DNA of 64,000 nt from Orbus hercynius (GTDB taxonomy: Bacteria > Pseudomonadota > Gammaproteobacteria > Enterobacterales > Orbaceae), in contig NZ_RBWY01000001.1 in assembly GCF_003634275.1 (NCBI RefSeq), positions 62,001 to 126,000 of the forward strand. Reading direction: 5' to 3'. Both the position numbers and the translations under genes were made by a program. Within the stretch, counting starts at the first letter, position 1, and each line of letters opens with the position of its first letter. A model generated the notes under the pieces. That model was not told the origin of the DNA and searched no databases. It worked only from the letters and a program-made list of their open reading frames with translations. Positions 10,987-19,980 of the stretch are shown here, one piece after another.

Positions 10987-11421
10987 TCATTTGGTATAAA
11001 TTTGCTTAGCTCGCTTACTAAAGGCTTTTACCATGTTTTCCATGAGTTCTTTAAACAGCGGCGTAAAAGTCAAATCAAGCAGTTTACTTTTAAATTCAAA
11101 TTTTAACGCAAAGCTAATTTTACATTCATGTTCTGACAGTTCGGTAAATGTCCAATCACCTTGTAATTGCTTGAATGGGCCATCCACTAATGCCATTTCG
11201 ATACGATATGGCTTAGTAAGTTTGTTGGTCGTAATAAATTTCTTCTTAAAGCCTAACTTTTCGACTTCCAGATAGGCCAAAATAAGATCGTCTTGCTGTT
11301 TGAGTATACCGGCACTGGCGCAATCAGGTATGAACTGGGGATAGGCATTAATGTCGTTGACTAAATCGAACATCTGCTCCGCAGAATAGGGCTCTCTTAT
11401 TTCATAAAAAACATTTGTCAT
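10987..11421 (-). CDS. ratA: RatA, START/COQ10-domain protein
   Basis: 144-aa protein of the RatA/YfjG family (SRPBCC fold). In E. coli RatA was described as a ribosome association toxin blocking 70S formation; a role in ubiquinone handling is also proposed from the COQ10 similarity. Conserved N-terminal AEQMFDLVNDINAYPQFIPDC is present. Divergent from smpB, the usual arrangement. Confidence 0.9.
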   Translation of the reverse strand: MTNVFYEIREPYSAEQMFDLVNDINAYPQFIPDCASAGILKQQDDLILAYLEVEKLGFKKKFITTNKLTKPYRIEMALVDGPFKQLQGDWTFTELSEHECKISFALKFEFKSKLLDLTFTPLFKELMENMVKAFSKRAKQIYTK

Positions 11422-11491
11422 AAATTTAAATTATTAATTACACAAAAAATTGTGGCATATAATATCATGTAAATCTATAATATCGCATATT

Positions 11492-11974
11492 ATGACAAAG
11501 AAAAAATCCCACAAGCCGGGTTCGGCAACAATTGCACTTAACAAGCGCGCACGACACGAATACTTCATTGAAGAAGAGATCGAGGCTGGTCTGTCTTTAC
11601 AAGGTTGGGAAGTCAAATCGTTACGTGCAGGTAAAGTGAACATTAGTGATAGCTACGTATTATTAAGAGATGGCGAAGCTTGGCTGTTTGGCGCAACCAT
11701 TACTCCGTTAACTGTTGCATCAAGTCATGTCGTTTGTGATCCTACTCGCACGCGTAAATTACTGTTAAATCAAAAAGAGCTCAGTGGATTATTTGGTCGT
11801 ATCAATCGTGAAGGCTATACGGTTGTGGCTTTATCAATGTATTGGAAAAATGCCTGGGTCAAAATTAAAATTGGTGTTGCCAAAGGTAAAAAACAATTTG
11901 ATAAGCGCGAAGACGTTAAAGATCGCGAATGGCAAGTGAATAAAGCCCGCATTATGAAGCACGCTAACCGATAG
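11492..11974 (+). CDS. smpB: SsrA-binding protein SmpB
   Basis: Binds tmRNA and delivers it to stalled ribosomes (trans-translation). 160 aa from the ATG at 11492; upstream in-frame codons are unlikely. Motifs: [39 protein letters not shown], and the C-terminal basic tail ([10 protein letters not shown], then [10 protein letters not shown]) that occupies the mRNA channel. Its RNA partner ssrA is about 21 kb away on the other strand instead of directly downstream. Confidence 0.96.
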   Translation: MTKKKSHKPGSATIALNKRARHEYFIEEEIEAGLSLQGWEVKSLRAGKVNISDSYVLLRDGEAWLFGATITPLTVASSHVVCDPTRTRKLLLNQKELSGLFGRINREGYTVVALSMYWKNAWVKIKIGVAKGKKQFDKREDVKDREWQVNKARIMKHANR

Positions 11975-11989
11975 CGATCAGATATTGCT

Positions 11990-13027
11990 ATGAGCACTTC
12001 ACGTCAAGTTAATAAAAAACCGACCATAAGTGATGTAGCGAAGCTGGCCGGCGTTGGTAAGACAAGCGTTTCGCGTTATCTTAATAATGAATTCGATGCC
12101 TTATCTGAGCGCATTAAGCAGCGAATTGCTGATGCGATAAAAGTACTTGGTTACCGTCCTAATCAAATGGCAAGAAGCCTGAAAAAAGGTGGCTCTAAGC
12201 TCATTGCCTACGTTATTCCTGATATTACCAATCCCTATTCAATCGAAGTCATGCAAGGTTTAGAAAAAGCTTGCCAAGATAATGGTTACACGCTGCTGGT
12301 TTGCAACACCAATAAAGATAGCCAAAAAGAGAAATATTACTTACAGCTCCTAGTCAGTTATAACGTTGAAGGGGTGATTTTTCATTCGATTAAGTTGGAT
12401 GTCACCAGTTTAAAAGATTTCCCGTTTCCCATCGTGCTAGTGGATCGTAAAGTGGATCACTTTAGCGCCGACCTTGTTGGCTTAGATAATGTACAATCCA
12501 CAACACTGGCAACTAATTATCTGGTTGAATCTGGTTTTGACGCGATTTTGTTTATCACACAGCCCATTGACAATATTAGTACGCGCTTTGAACGGGTTAA
12601 TACATTTAAACGCATTATTTCAGCACATAGTGTGATGATTGGCGAAGTATTAGAACTGGCAGATCAACAAGGCAGCGGGCAATATGAAGGCAAGCTAGAG
12701 CAGGCGATAAGTGCATTTTGCCAGTTGCACCGTGGTAAGCGTAAAGCGATCATTTCAATGAATGGCTCTGTCACATTAAGCATATCATTAGTGCTAAAAC
12801 GATTAAATCTCATTAGCGGTAAAGATATCGGCTTTATTGGTTTTGATGATCCGCAGTGGGCAAGCGTTATTGGCGATGGTTTAACGTCAATTCGGCAACC
12901 GACGTATCAAATTGGTTACTGCGCATTTGAACTCTTACTCAAGCGGATTCATGGTTGCCAAGATGCTCCGCGTGAGCTGCTTTATCCTGGTGAGTTAATT
13001 ATTCGTCACTCCACTTTATTACCTTAA
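11990..13027 (+). CDS. LacI-family regulator, PtxS-like
   Basis: 345-aa LacI-type repressor. The N-terminal helix-turn-helix (PTISDVAKLAGVGKTSVSRY) and hinge (GYRPNQMARSL) lead into a periplasmic-binding-like effector domain (LIAYVIPDITNPYSIEVMQG, then GFIGFDDPQWASV). Sits upstream of kguK-kguD, and a palindrome much like the Pseudomonas PtxS operator lies at 13090-13105, so it probably represses the cluster in response to 2-ketogluconate. It starts 15 bp after smpB and may partly ride on that transcript. Confidence 0.85.
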   Translation: MSTSRQVNKKPTISDVAKLAGVGKTSVSRYLNNEFDALSERIKQRIADAIKVLGYRPNQMARSLKKGGSKLIAYVIPDITNPYSIEVMQGLEKACQDNGYTLLVCNTNKDSQKEKYYLQLLVSYNVEGVIFHSIKLDVTSLKDFPFPIVLVDRKVDHFSADLVGLDNVQSTTLATNYLVESGFDAILFITQPIDNISTRFERVNTFKRIISAHSVMIGEVLELADQQGSGQYEGKLEQAISAFCQLHRGKRKAIISMNGSVTLSISLVLKRLNLISGKDIGFIGFDDPQWASVIGDGLTSIRQPTYQIGYCAFELLLKRIHGCQDAPRELLYPGELIIRHSTLLP

Positions 13028-13089
13028 TCCTCTCCATAAACCGCCGATTTATTCTGTGATCTTTATCATATTTCTTTAGTTAAATAGTT

Positions 13090-13105
13090 TTGGAATCGGT
13101 TCCAA
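13090..13105. promoter_or_regulatory. Palindromic operator for the LacI-family regulator
   Basis: TTGGAATCGGTTCCAA is a near-perfect 16-bp palindrome between the regulator and kguK. The Pseudomonas PtxS site is TGAAACCGGTTTCA, sharing centre and spacing. It is a plausible operator for kguK-kguD expression. Confidence 0.7.
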
Positions 13106-13144
13106 TGATTTATATTAACGCTATCTTAGTGTGATTTGCGGCTA

Positions 13145-13175
13145 AAATAAGCCCCCAAAAGGGGATTATTGCGGC
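13145..13175 (+). terminator. Hairpin after the LacI-family gene
   Basis: AATAAGCCCCC-AAAA-GGGGATTATT forms a G+C-rich stem about 120 bp behind the regulator stop. No proper T-run follows, so it may be an attenuating or leader hairpin of kguK instead. Confidence 0.4.
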
Positions 13176-13280
13176 CTCATCGTCTGGCACGGCTGATCCA
13201 TAATGCGTTGCTGGCCAGATCTCAACTCGGTGATAAAAAATACGTCGGGTTATTCATGAATTTAACGAATGAGGAAGGCT

Positions 13281-14222
13281 ATGAAAACACAATTAGATGT
13301 CGTAACTTATGGTGAAGCGATGGCAATGTTTGTTGCCACGGAAGTGGGCGAACTGCATGATGTTAACGCCTTTGTGAAGCGCGCAGCAGGCGCTGAACTT
13401 AATGTTGCGACGGGACTGGCCCGATTAGGCTTAAACGTTGGCTGGATGAGCAGAATCGGCAATGACTCCTTTGGGCGATTTATTAAAAAAATGCTCGAAC
13501 GCGAAGGTATTAATGCCGATTGTGTAATAACCGATGAGCTGCATCCTACTGGCTTTATGTTAAAATCAAAAGTTGAAGATGGCTCCGACCCTAAAACCGA
13601 ATATTTTCGCAAAGGATCGGCGGCAAGCCACCTTAGCGTTACTGATGTGGATAACCATTATTTTGCCAATACTCGCCATTTACATTTAAGCGGCGTTGCT
13701 GCCGCATTATCAACCACCTCTTATGAATTATCGTCATTTTTGGCTGATTTAATGCGTCAGTCTGGTAAAACGATTTCCTTTGATCCCAACTTACGGCCAT
13801 CGCTATGGAAAAACCAGCAAGAGATGGCACAAAAATTAAATCAACTGGCGTTTAAAGCGGATTGGGTATTGCCGGGTATTAATGAAGGTAAAATTCTCAC
13901 TGGTCTTTGCGCGCCAGAAGCGATCGCTGATTTTTACCTCAACCAGGGGGTGAAGTTAGTGGTGATTAAAAATGGTGGCGAAGGCGCTTATTATAAAACA
14001 GCCGATAATCAGCGCGGCACGGTGCCAGCATTTCGCGTTGAAAACGTGGTTGATACGGTTGGTGCCGGTGATGGTTTTGCGGTAGGCGTTATCAGTGCTA
14101 TGCTTGAAGGCAAAACAATTGAGCAGGCTTTAAGGCGTGGTAATCGCATCGGATCATTGGCGATTCAAGTGATTGGCGATAGTGAAGGGCTACCAAACCG
14201 ACAGCAATTAGGCGATTTTTAA
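13281..14222 (+). CDS. kguK: 2-ketogluconate kinase (PfkB family)
   Basis: Sugar kinase of the PfkB/ribokinase family. Strong resemblance to KguK: YGEAMAMFVA at the N-terminus, FVKRAAGAELNVATGLARLG, then EDGSDPKTEYFRKGSAASHL, and the catalytic DTVGAGDGFAVGVISAMLEG near the C-terminus (catalytic Asp in GAGD). 313 aa from the ATG at 13281, with AGGAAGG just ahead. Proposed reaction: 2-keto-D-gluconate to its 6-phosphate. A 2-keto-3-deoxygluconate kinase role is the main alternative, but the linked KguD-like reductases favour ketogluconate. Confidence 0.85.
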   Translation: MKTQLDVVTYGEAMAMFVATEVGELHDVNAFVKRAAGAELNVATGLARLGLNVGWMSRIGNDSFGRFIKKMLEREGINADCVITDELHPTGFMLKSKVEDGSDPKTEYFRKGSAASHLSVTDVDNHYFANTRHLHLSGVAAALSTTSYELSSFLADLMRQSGKTISFDPNLRPSLWKNQQEMAQKLNQLAFKADWVLPGINEGKILTGLCAPEAIADFYLNQGVKLVVIKNGGEGAYYKTADNQRGTVPAFRVENVVDTVGAGDGFAVGVISAMLEGKTIEQALRRGNRIGSLAIQVIGDSEGLPNRQQLGDF

Positions 14223-14274
14223 TTGATCTGTGCATGCTCAGTCTGGTGATTATTTCAATAGCAAAGTAGGTACC

Positions 14275-15249
14275 ATGAAAAAAAATATTGTGCTTTATAA
14301 GCGTATTCCCGATGATCAACAAGCGAAGCTAGCGGCTTATTTTAATGTCACTTACTTTGATGGCATTAACGATCAAAACCGTGAACAGGTCAAAGCAGCC
14401 CTAGCCAACGCGGAGGGTATCATCGGTGCGAGTAGCCCGATTGGGGCCGAATTATTAGACTGTGCCCCTCATTTGAAAGCGATTTCAACCATTTCGGTGG
14501 GGGTTGATCAATTTGATATTGCTGATTTAAACCAGCGCAATATTCGCTTGATGCACACCCCTGGCGTATTAACCGATACAACCGCTGATACCATTTTTAC
14601 ATTAGTGCTAGCAACCGCTCGCCGGGCGGTTGAACTATCGATGATGATTAGGGCGGGTAAATGGCAAAACAGTCTTGGCGAAGCGTACTACGGCGTCAAT
14701 GTGCACCATAAGACGATCGGTATTTTAGGCATGGGACGCATTGGCTGTGCGGTGGCCAAACGCGCTTATGCCGGTTTTGATATGAATGTACTGTATATGA
14801 ATCACTCAGCCAATCAAACCGCTGAGCAGCAATACCACGCGAAGCGCTGTGAACTTGATGAGTTACTTAAACTATCTGATTTTGTGGTTATCACGTTACC
14901 GCTAACCAACGAAACAACGCATTTGATCAATCAAGACAAACTCCGTTTAATGAAACCATCGGCAATTTTAATTAATGGTGCGCGCGGTAAAATTATTGAT
15001 CAAAACGCCTTAATTGATGCCTTAAAAAACAACACCATTAGAGCGGCTGGGCTTGATGTGTTTGAGGTGGAACCCTTACCGGCTGAGTCGCCATTAATGA
15101 CGCTGGATAACGTGGTGTTGACCCCGCACATTGGCTCTGCCACCGATGAGACACGTTATGACATGGTAGTCACGGCAGTGAATAATCTGATTGCGGCACT
15201 AAAAGCGGATAAACCCAGCTCGAATTGGTTCAATCCACAAGTGAGCTAA
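14275..15249 (+). CDS. kguD: D-2-hydroxyacid dehydrogenase, KguD-like (copy 1)
   Basis: 324-aa NAD(P)-dependent 2-hydroxyacid dehydrogenase, family of GhrB and KguD; probably reduces 2-keto-6-phosphogluconate to 6-phosphogluconate. Nucleotide-binding motif GILGMGRIGCAVAKR (about 148-162), catalytic Arg in NGARGKIID, Glu in LDVFEVEPLP and His in TPHIGSAT. Start chosen at ATG 14275 (MKKNIVLYKRIPDD), 52 bp after kguK. Followed by a second, closely related copy across a terminator. Confidence 0.82.
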   Translation: MKKNIVLYKRIPDDQQAKLAAYFNVTYFDGINDQNREQVKAALANAEGIIGASSPIGAELLDCAPHLKAISTISVGVDQFDIADLNQRNIRLMHTPGVLTDTTADTIFTLVLATARRAVELSMMIRAGKWQNSLGEAYYGVNVHHKTIGILGMGRIGCAVAKRAYAGFDMNVLYMNHSANQTAEQQYHAKRCELDELLKLSDFVVITLPLTNETTHLINQDKLRLMKPSAILINGARGKIIDQNALIDALKNNTIRAAGLDVFEVEPLPAESPLMTLDNVVLTPHIGSATDETRYDMVVTAVNNLIAALKADKPSSNWFNPQVS

Positions 15250-15275
15250 CTTGTAAGAGGTCATTGCATACGCAT

Positions 15276-15309
15276 AAAAGGAGAAATGATTTTCTCCTTT
15301 TATTTTTTT
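15276..15309 (+). terminator. Rho-independent terminator between the two kguD-like genes
   Basis: AAAAGGAGAAA / TTTCTCCTTTT stem of about 11 bp with loop TGAT, followed by ATTTTTTT. It separates the first kguD copy from the second, so the second is either read through or has its own promoter in 15310-15350. Confidence 0.85.
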
Positions 15310-15358
15310 CAATTACGCATAAACTAACTTGATAATGTGTGAATATTAAGGAGAGATC

Positions 15359-16339
15359 ATGAAAAAGAATGTGGTTTTATTTAGTAAAATCCCCGATGAC
15401 CAGCAAAAAAGATTAGCTGACGCATTCAATTTATCGGTGTTTGATGGTAGCCCAGATAGTAACAAAGACGCATTTATTACGGCATTGGCGGGTGCCGATG
15501 GCATGATTGGCTCGAATATGGCCACCCGAGTGGATGATGCCTTTTTAGCCCTTGCACCAAAATTACAGGCGGCATCAACCATCTCGGTTGGTTACGATAA
15601 TTATGATTTATCAGCCCTGAAAAAACGCCGTATTCGCTTAATGAATACGCCAACGGTATTAACCGAAGGCACGGCGGACCTGATTTTTACGCTACTGATG
15701 GCAACTGCCCGCCGAACGGTTGAACTCTCTAACTTAATTCATGACGGTAAATGGACCAGTGGCATTACGCCGCAATATTATGGCACTGATGTTTATGGTA
15801 AAACATTAGGGATTTTAGGCATGGGACGTATTGCCAAAGCCATCGTTAAACGTGCACACTGCGGCTTTGATATGAATGTGCTGTACTATAACCGCTCTGC
15901 TCACCTTGATGTTGAGCAAACTTATCAAGCCAAGCGCTGTGAGCTTGACGAACTACTGAAACACGCTGACTTTGTGGTGGTGATTCTACCGTTAACTAGT
16001 GAAACAGACCGCTTAATTACCAAAGAAAAATTAGCTTTGATGAAACCATCAGCCATTTTAATTAATGGCGCCAGAGGACGCATTATTGATCAGCAAGCCT
16101 TAACTCAGGCTTTACAAGCCAAAACGATTAAAGCGGCCGGCCTTGATGTATTTGAAGTTGAGCCACTACCGATGACCTCACCATTACTGCATTTGGATAA
16201 TATCGTGCTATCGCCACATGTGGGATCGGCAACGCTTGAAACCCGCTACGTAATGGCAAAATGCGCGGTTGATAACTTAATTGCTGCCTTACAAGACAAC
16301 CCCCCAACTGAAAACTGGGTCAACCCTGAAGTTGGCTGA
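15359..16339 (+). CDS. kguD: D-2-hydroxyacid dehydrogenase, KguD-like (copy 2)
   Basis: 326-aa paralogue of the preceding gene with the same motif set: GILGMGRIAKAIVKR, NGARGRIID, LDVFEVEPLP, SPHVGSAT, all catalytic residues kept. Long identical stretches (CELDELL, LMKPSAILINGAR) show a local duplication. Good Shine-Dalgarno TAAGGAGAG before the ATG. The copies may differ in substrate (2-ketogluconate versus its phosphate, or 2,5-diketogluconate) or in cofactor. Confidence 0.8.
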   Translation: MKKNVVLFSKIPDDQQKRLADAFNLSVFDGSPDSNKDAFITALAGADGMIGSNMATRVDDAFLALAPKLQAASTISVGYDNYDLSALKKRRIRLMNTPTVLTEGTADLIFTLLMATARRTVELSNLIHDGKWTSGITPQYYGTDVYGKTLGILGMGRIAKAIVKRAHCGFDMNVLYYNRSAHLDVEQTYQAKRCELDELLKHADFVVVILPLTSETDRLITKEKLALMKPSAILINGARGRIIDQQALTQALQAKTIKAAGLDVFEVEPLPMTSPLLHLDNIVLSPHVGSATLETRYVMAKCAVDNLIAALQDNPPTENWVNPEVG

Positions 16340-16359
16340 TTCACACTTTAACTATGCAA

Positions 16360-16392
16360 ACTGCATCACCGTGCAACGCGTGCTGATGCAGT
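16360..16392 (+). terminator. Hairpin after the second kguD-like gene
   Basis: ACTGCATCA at 16360-16368 pairs with TGATGCAGT at 16384-16392; the loop contains a further GTGC/GCGTGC partial pairing. Only a weak T-rich tail (TTACTTTGATTT) follows. Confidence 0.5.
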
Positions 16393-16478
16393 GTTACTTT
16401 GATTTATGGCTAACTTATAATTGACTTATTTGATATTAAATAGGCTGGCAAAAGGAGGGTCATTTTGTAATCAATTGA

Positions 16479-16709
16479 TTCATCGATTATCAACTCAATA
16501 AAAAACTTAATACCAAAAGACGATTAGCAATAATCTATTATTACTGTATTTTATTTTTAAGTGCCACCATTATTGGTCTTGCACCGCAAGTAGCCATATT
16601 GCAAAGCACATTTCTAATTATATCAACAGGTATTATTATTATATACGCTTGTTTTATTAGTTTTTTAGAATCCCCTCGTGAATACAACAAGAAAAAAAGT
16701 TTTAAATAA
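16479..16709 (+). pseudogene. Small membrane-protein reading frame without a normal start
   Basis: An open frame of about 76 codons ends at TAA 16707-16709 and encodes two hydrophobic segments (LAIIYYYCILFLSATIIGLA and STFLIISTGIIIIYACFI) with a basic tail EYNKKKSFK. The composition looks like a real membrane protein, but there is no ATG, GTG or TTG in frame after the stop at 16476. A good AGGAGG lies upstream at 16453-16459. I read it as the remnant of a longer or frameshifted gene. The rest of the 16393-17070 gap shows nothing else clear. Confidence 0.35.
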
Positions 16710-17070
16710 TCAATAATCATCCCCTCAATGATCAGTTCTGCTACCTACCTTGGTGGAATGGTTATCTCAACTACAACATACTCAAATTGTTAAGATTTTT
16801 ATCCGTCTTTTTACAATACCTTTAAACTCGTTGATCAAAAAATGATCTAATGATATTATCAGTCACTAAATATTTATACATGAATACAAAGAGTTAACGT
16901 TAATTATCTTTTATATTTAACAGATAACAAGAAGTGCATAAATATAATTATATTATTATTTACAATGTATGAGTATGACAAAAAATCGTGATTGATTCTT
17001 GCAATGCCGAGGCGCTCAATCATTAAAATTAAATATGGAAGCAAAGGAATAGGTTAATTAGGACTCAGTA

Positions 17071-19753
17071 ATGAAAAAATATTTAGTGATAAAAAATAAA
17101 AAATTATTACCCTCTTTGTCAGTTTTAATGGCGTTTATGTTATTAGGCTCAAATTATAGTTATGCGGCGGTAAGCTGTGATACTAACACCTGTACCAATG
17201 ATGATGTGTTACCATCAACGGGGGCTGGCACATCATCTGCTACGTGGGTTTTTAATAATAATTATAATGGGATGGCGGTTACCAATACATCAACTGGCGC
17301 AATAACGTCAGAATCAACCGGTATTTTGGTTGGTGGTAATAATGTGGTTAGTATTACTAATAATGGCGCGATCACCACAACACAAAGTGAGACTGGCAGT
17401 TGGAATGATTCGGGAATACGCACGGAAGGAACGATTACTGAATTAATTAACTCAGCGACCATTAAATCTTGGAAATTTGGTGTGTTTGTTAATAGCGGGC
17501 TTGTAAAAGATTTTACCAATACAAGCACGGGTGTCATTAGCTCGACAAGCAGCGCCGCCATTGAGGATACGGGCACCATTGAGACGCTTACTAATGACGG
17601 CACAATATCGGGATATAATACGGGCGTGATCCTTGAAGGTAATGGTTCGATCACCAATCTGGTCAATAATGGCGTGATAACCGCGAGCAATGCCACCACA
17701 CAATGGTTTGGATCATCTATCTTTCTCAATAGCGCATCAGCCAAGATTGGCACTATCACCAATAACAATTTAATCACTACTGATAAATATGGCATCCTTA
17801 ATTATGGCACGATAGGGACAATTAATAATTATGGTACTATCGAGACAGCCAGCACTGGCATACTGAGCTACGGCAATATTGCCGAAATTAATAACTATGG
17901 CTCGATAACAACAACAACGCTAAGCAATGGACAAGGCATCTTTTTAGGAAATACTAATACGGTTTCATCAAATACGATTAATAATTATGGCGCAATCTTA
18001 GCAAAAAAATCTTCTGGAATAGACGTTAATAATAATACACTTATCATTAATAATCAGGGAACGGTTACTGCAGCCAAGCAAGGCATCTACGTCGAAAACG
18101 CCGCTTCAGGGGCTCTTATCAATAATAGCGGTACGATTACCGGTGACACGGGATCGATTAATATAAAGTCAGCCAATGCGAGCGTTTATAACTCGGGATC
18201 TTTAATTGGTGATGTAAGTTTGGGCGCATCGTCTTCCCTTTATTTGCTAGGTAGTCAAGCAACGGTTGACGGAGATGTTTCGGGTGGTGATACTTCGTTA
18301 CTCTCAATTGGTACATCAGACGCCGCTTCATCATTCGATGCCAAGACAACAGAGAATGTCACGGTCAATAAAATTACTGTGGCAGAAGGCTCATCATTAA
18401 ATCTCTATGATACTAACGCATGGACGGCATCAAGCACCGATGCCGATGCTTTTTTAAATAAAGGCTTGGTCACCCTTTACGGTGATACCACTTTAACATC
18501 TAACGTAACCAACAATGGCACCATTTTATTAAATGGTAATACCAACGGTAGATATAACACCTTGACTGTCTCAGGTGATTATGTGGGTAATGAAGGTTAT
18601 TTGGTGCTTAATGCTGCACTAGCGGGTGATACATCAACCACCGATAAACTGCTGATTACTGGTGACGCTTCTGGTACAACTCATGTCACCGTGAATAACC
18701 TTGGCGGGGGCTTATGAATATAGCTTAGTTCAGGGTAATGCCAGTGGCACGGATACGAACAGTTGGTACCTAACTAGTAATGAGTATACACTGCGCCCTG
18801 AAGTGGGATCTTATATTGCTAACTTAGCTTCAGCGAATACCTTATTTAATACGACGTTATATGATCGTTTAGGTGAAACGCAATACACGGATTTGCTAAC
18901 GGGTAAAAAGCGAGTCACGAGCATGTGGTTACGCTCGGTGGTTGGGCAAACTAAATTTGCGGCAGGCAACGGTCAACTGGATAATAAAACTAACTGGAGC
19001 TTAGTCCAATTAGGTGGCGATATTGCGCAGTGGACTAGTAATGACACTAACCGCTTACACTTAGGTGTGATGGCTGGTTTTGGTCGTAGTAGTAGTGATA
19101 GCGATGCGCGAGTAAGTGGCTATGGTTCATCTGGCCACATTGATGGTTACAGCGTTGGTTTCTACGGCACTTGGTATGATAATGATGCCGATAAAAGTGG
19201 CCTTTATGTAGATAGCTGGGTGCTTTGGAATCACTTTAATGCCAAAGTGGATGGTCAAGAGCAAAACCGAGAGAAATATAAACTAACCGGTGTGACCGCT
19301 TCGCTTGAATCCGGTTATAACCTTAAATTAGGCGAAACAGAGCGGTATGATTACTGGTTACAACCTAAAGCGCAAATCACGTATATGGGTGTTGATACCA
19401 ATAATCACACCGAATCAAATGGTACCAAAATCAACGTTGATGCCAATAACTGGCAAAGCCGTTTAGGGTTACGTTTTGCAACCCGAAACAATGATAAGCT
19501 AAGCGCAGAATCAACCAGCACCGCTCAACTCTTTATTGAAACCAATTGGTTACATAATACCGAGTCATTTGCCGTTAAAATGGATGATAACCGTATCTCA
19601 CAAGATGGCGCTCGCAACCTGGCTGAAATCAAAACCGGTGTTGAAGCCAATATCTTAACCAACACAAATGTGTGGTTTAACATTGGATACCAACGTGGTG
19701 AGCATAATTACCATAATATTGGTGCGATGTTAGGGGCTAAATACAGTTTTTAA
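17071..19753 (+). pseudogene. Autotransporter adhesin, frameshifted between passenger and beta-barrel
   Basis: The first frame (17071-18717, 548 codons) has a Sec signal peptide (to about residue 32, GSNYSYA) and a passenger of repeated short strands rich in INNYG and ITNNG motifs, the beta-helix pattern of type V secretion. It ends with TGA right after NNLGGGL. The second frame (from about 18704) begins AGAYEYSLVQG and carries the complete beta-barrel, ending GAKYSF with the terminal Phe used by BamA. Autotransporters of this type usually have some 25-30 residues between these two motifs, so a short deletion that also shifted frame joined the repeated GGCGGG-like ends. As read, the passenger cannot be displayed. 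A sequencing error or an on/off event cannot be excluded. Confidence 0.8.
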
Positions 19754-19772
19754 CGCACCATAATAGATGGAT

Positions 19773-19800
19773 GCAAGTCTAAAGTGCAACAGACTTGTAT
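19773..19800 (+). terminator. Hairpin after the autotransporter
   Basis: GCAAGTCT (19773-19780) pairs with AGACTTGT (19791-19798) around a 10-nt loop. The copy of the ssrA end at 19803 follows immediately. No long T-run until 19819. Confidence 0.5.
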
Positions 19801-19802
19801 CC

Positions 19803-19818
19803 GCTGGCGGGAGTTGAA
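19803..19818. repeat. Left att-like repeat of the ssrA 3' end
   Basis: GCTGGCGGGAGTTGAA is identical, in the same orientation, to 32854-32869 inside the acceptor/T-arm part of ssrA. It marks the likely left boundary of an integrated island. Flanking bases differ from ssrA on both sides, so the repeat is exactly 16 bp. Confidence 0.75.
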
Positions 19819-19980
19819 TTTTTTAATAATTACTTGATTAATTAAAATAAAAAAATTTTAATTTTTTTTCGTAGTCCAATTTGGGAGCCAATGATTATAA
19901 TTAAAAATATTGAAGAGAATTATAGTTAAATGAAACTTAAAATATAAAAAATAGACTGAACTATATTTTAAATTCATTTG

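Noticed and set aside
17250-18150. Repetitive AATAAT/GGC-rich DNA that could look like a CRISPR or tandem-repeat array
   Set aside because: The repetition follows the protein (INNYG/ITNNG beta-helix repeats) with irregular spacing and no constant repeat unit. It is coding passenger sequence.
18706-18712. G-run at the autotransporter break as a phase-variation tract
   Set aside because: Only five G; too short for typical slipped-strand switching. Missing residues between the two halves point to deletion rather than pure slippage.
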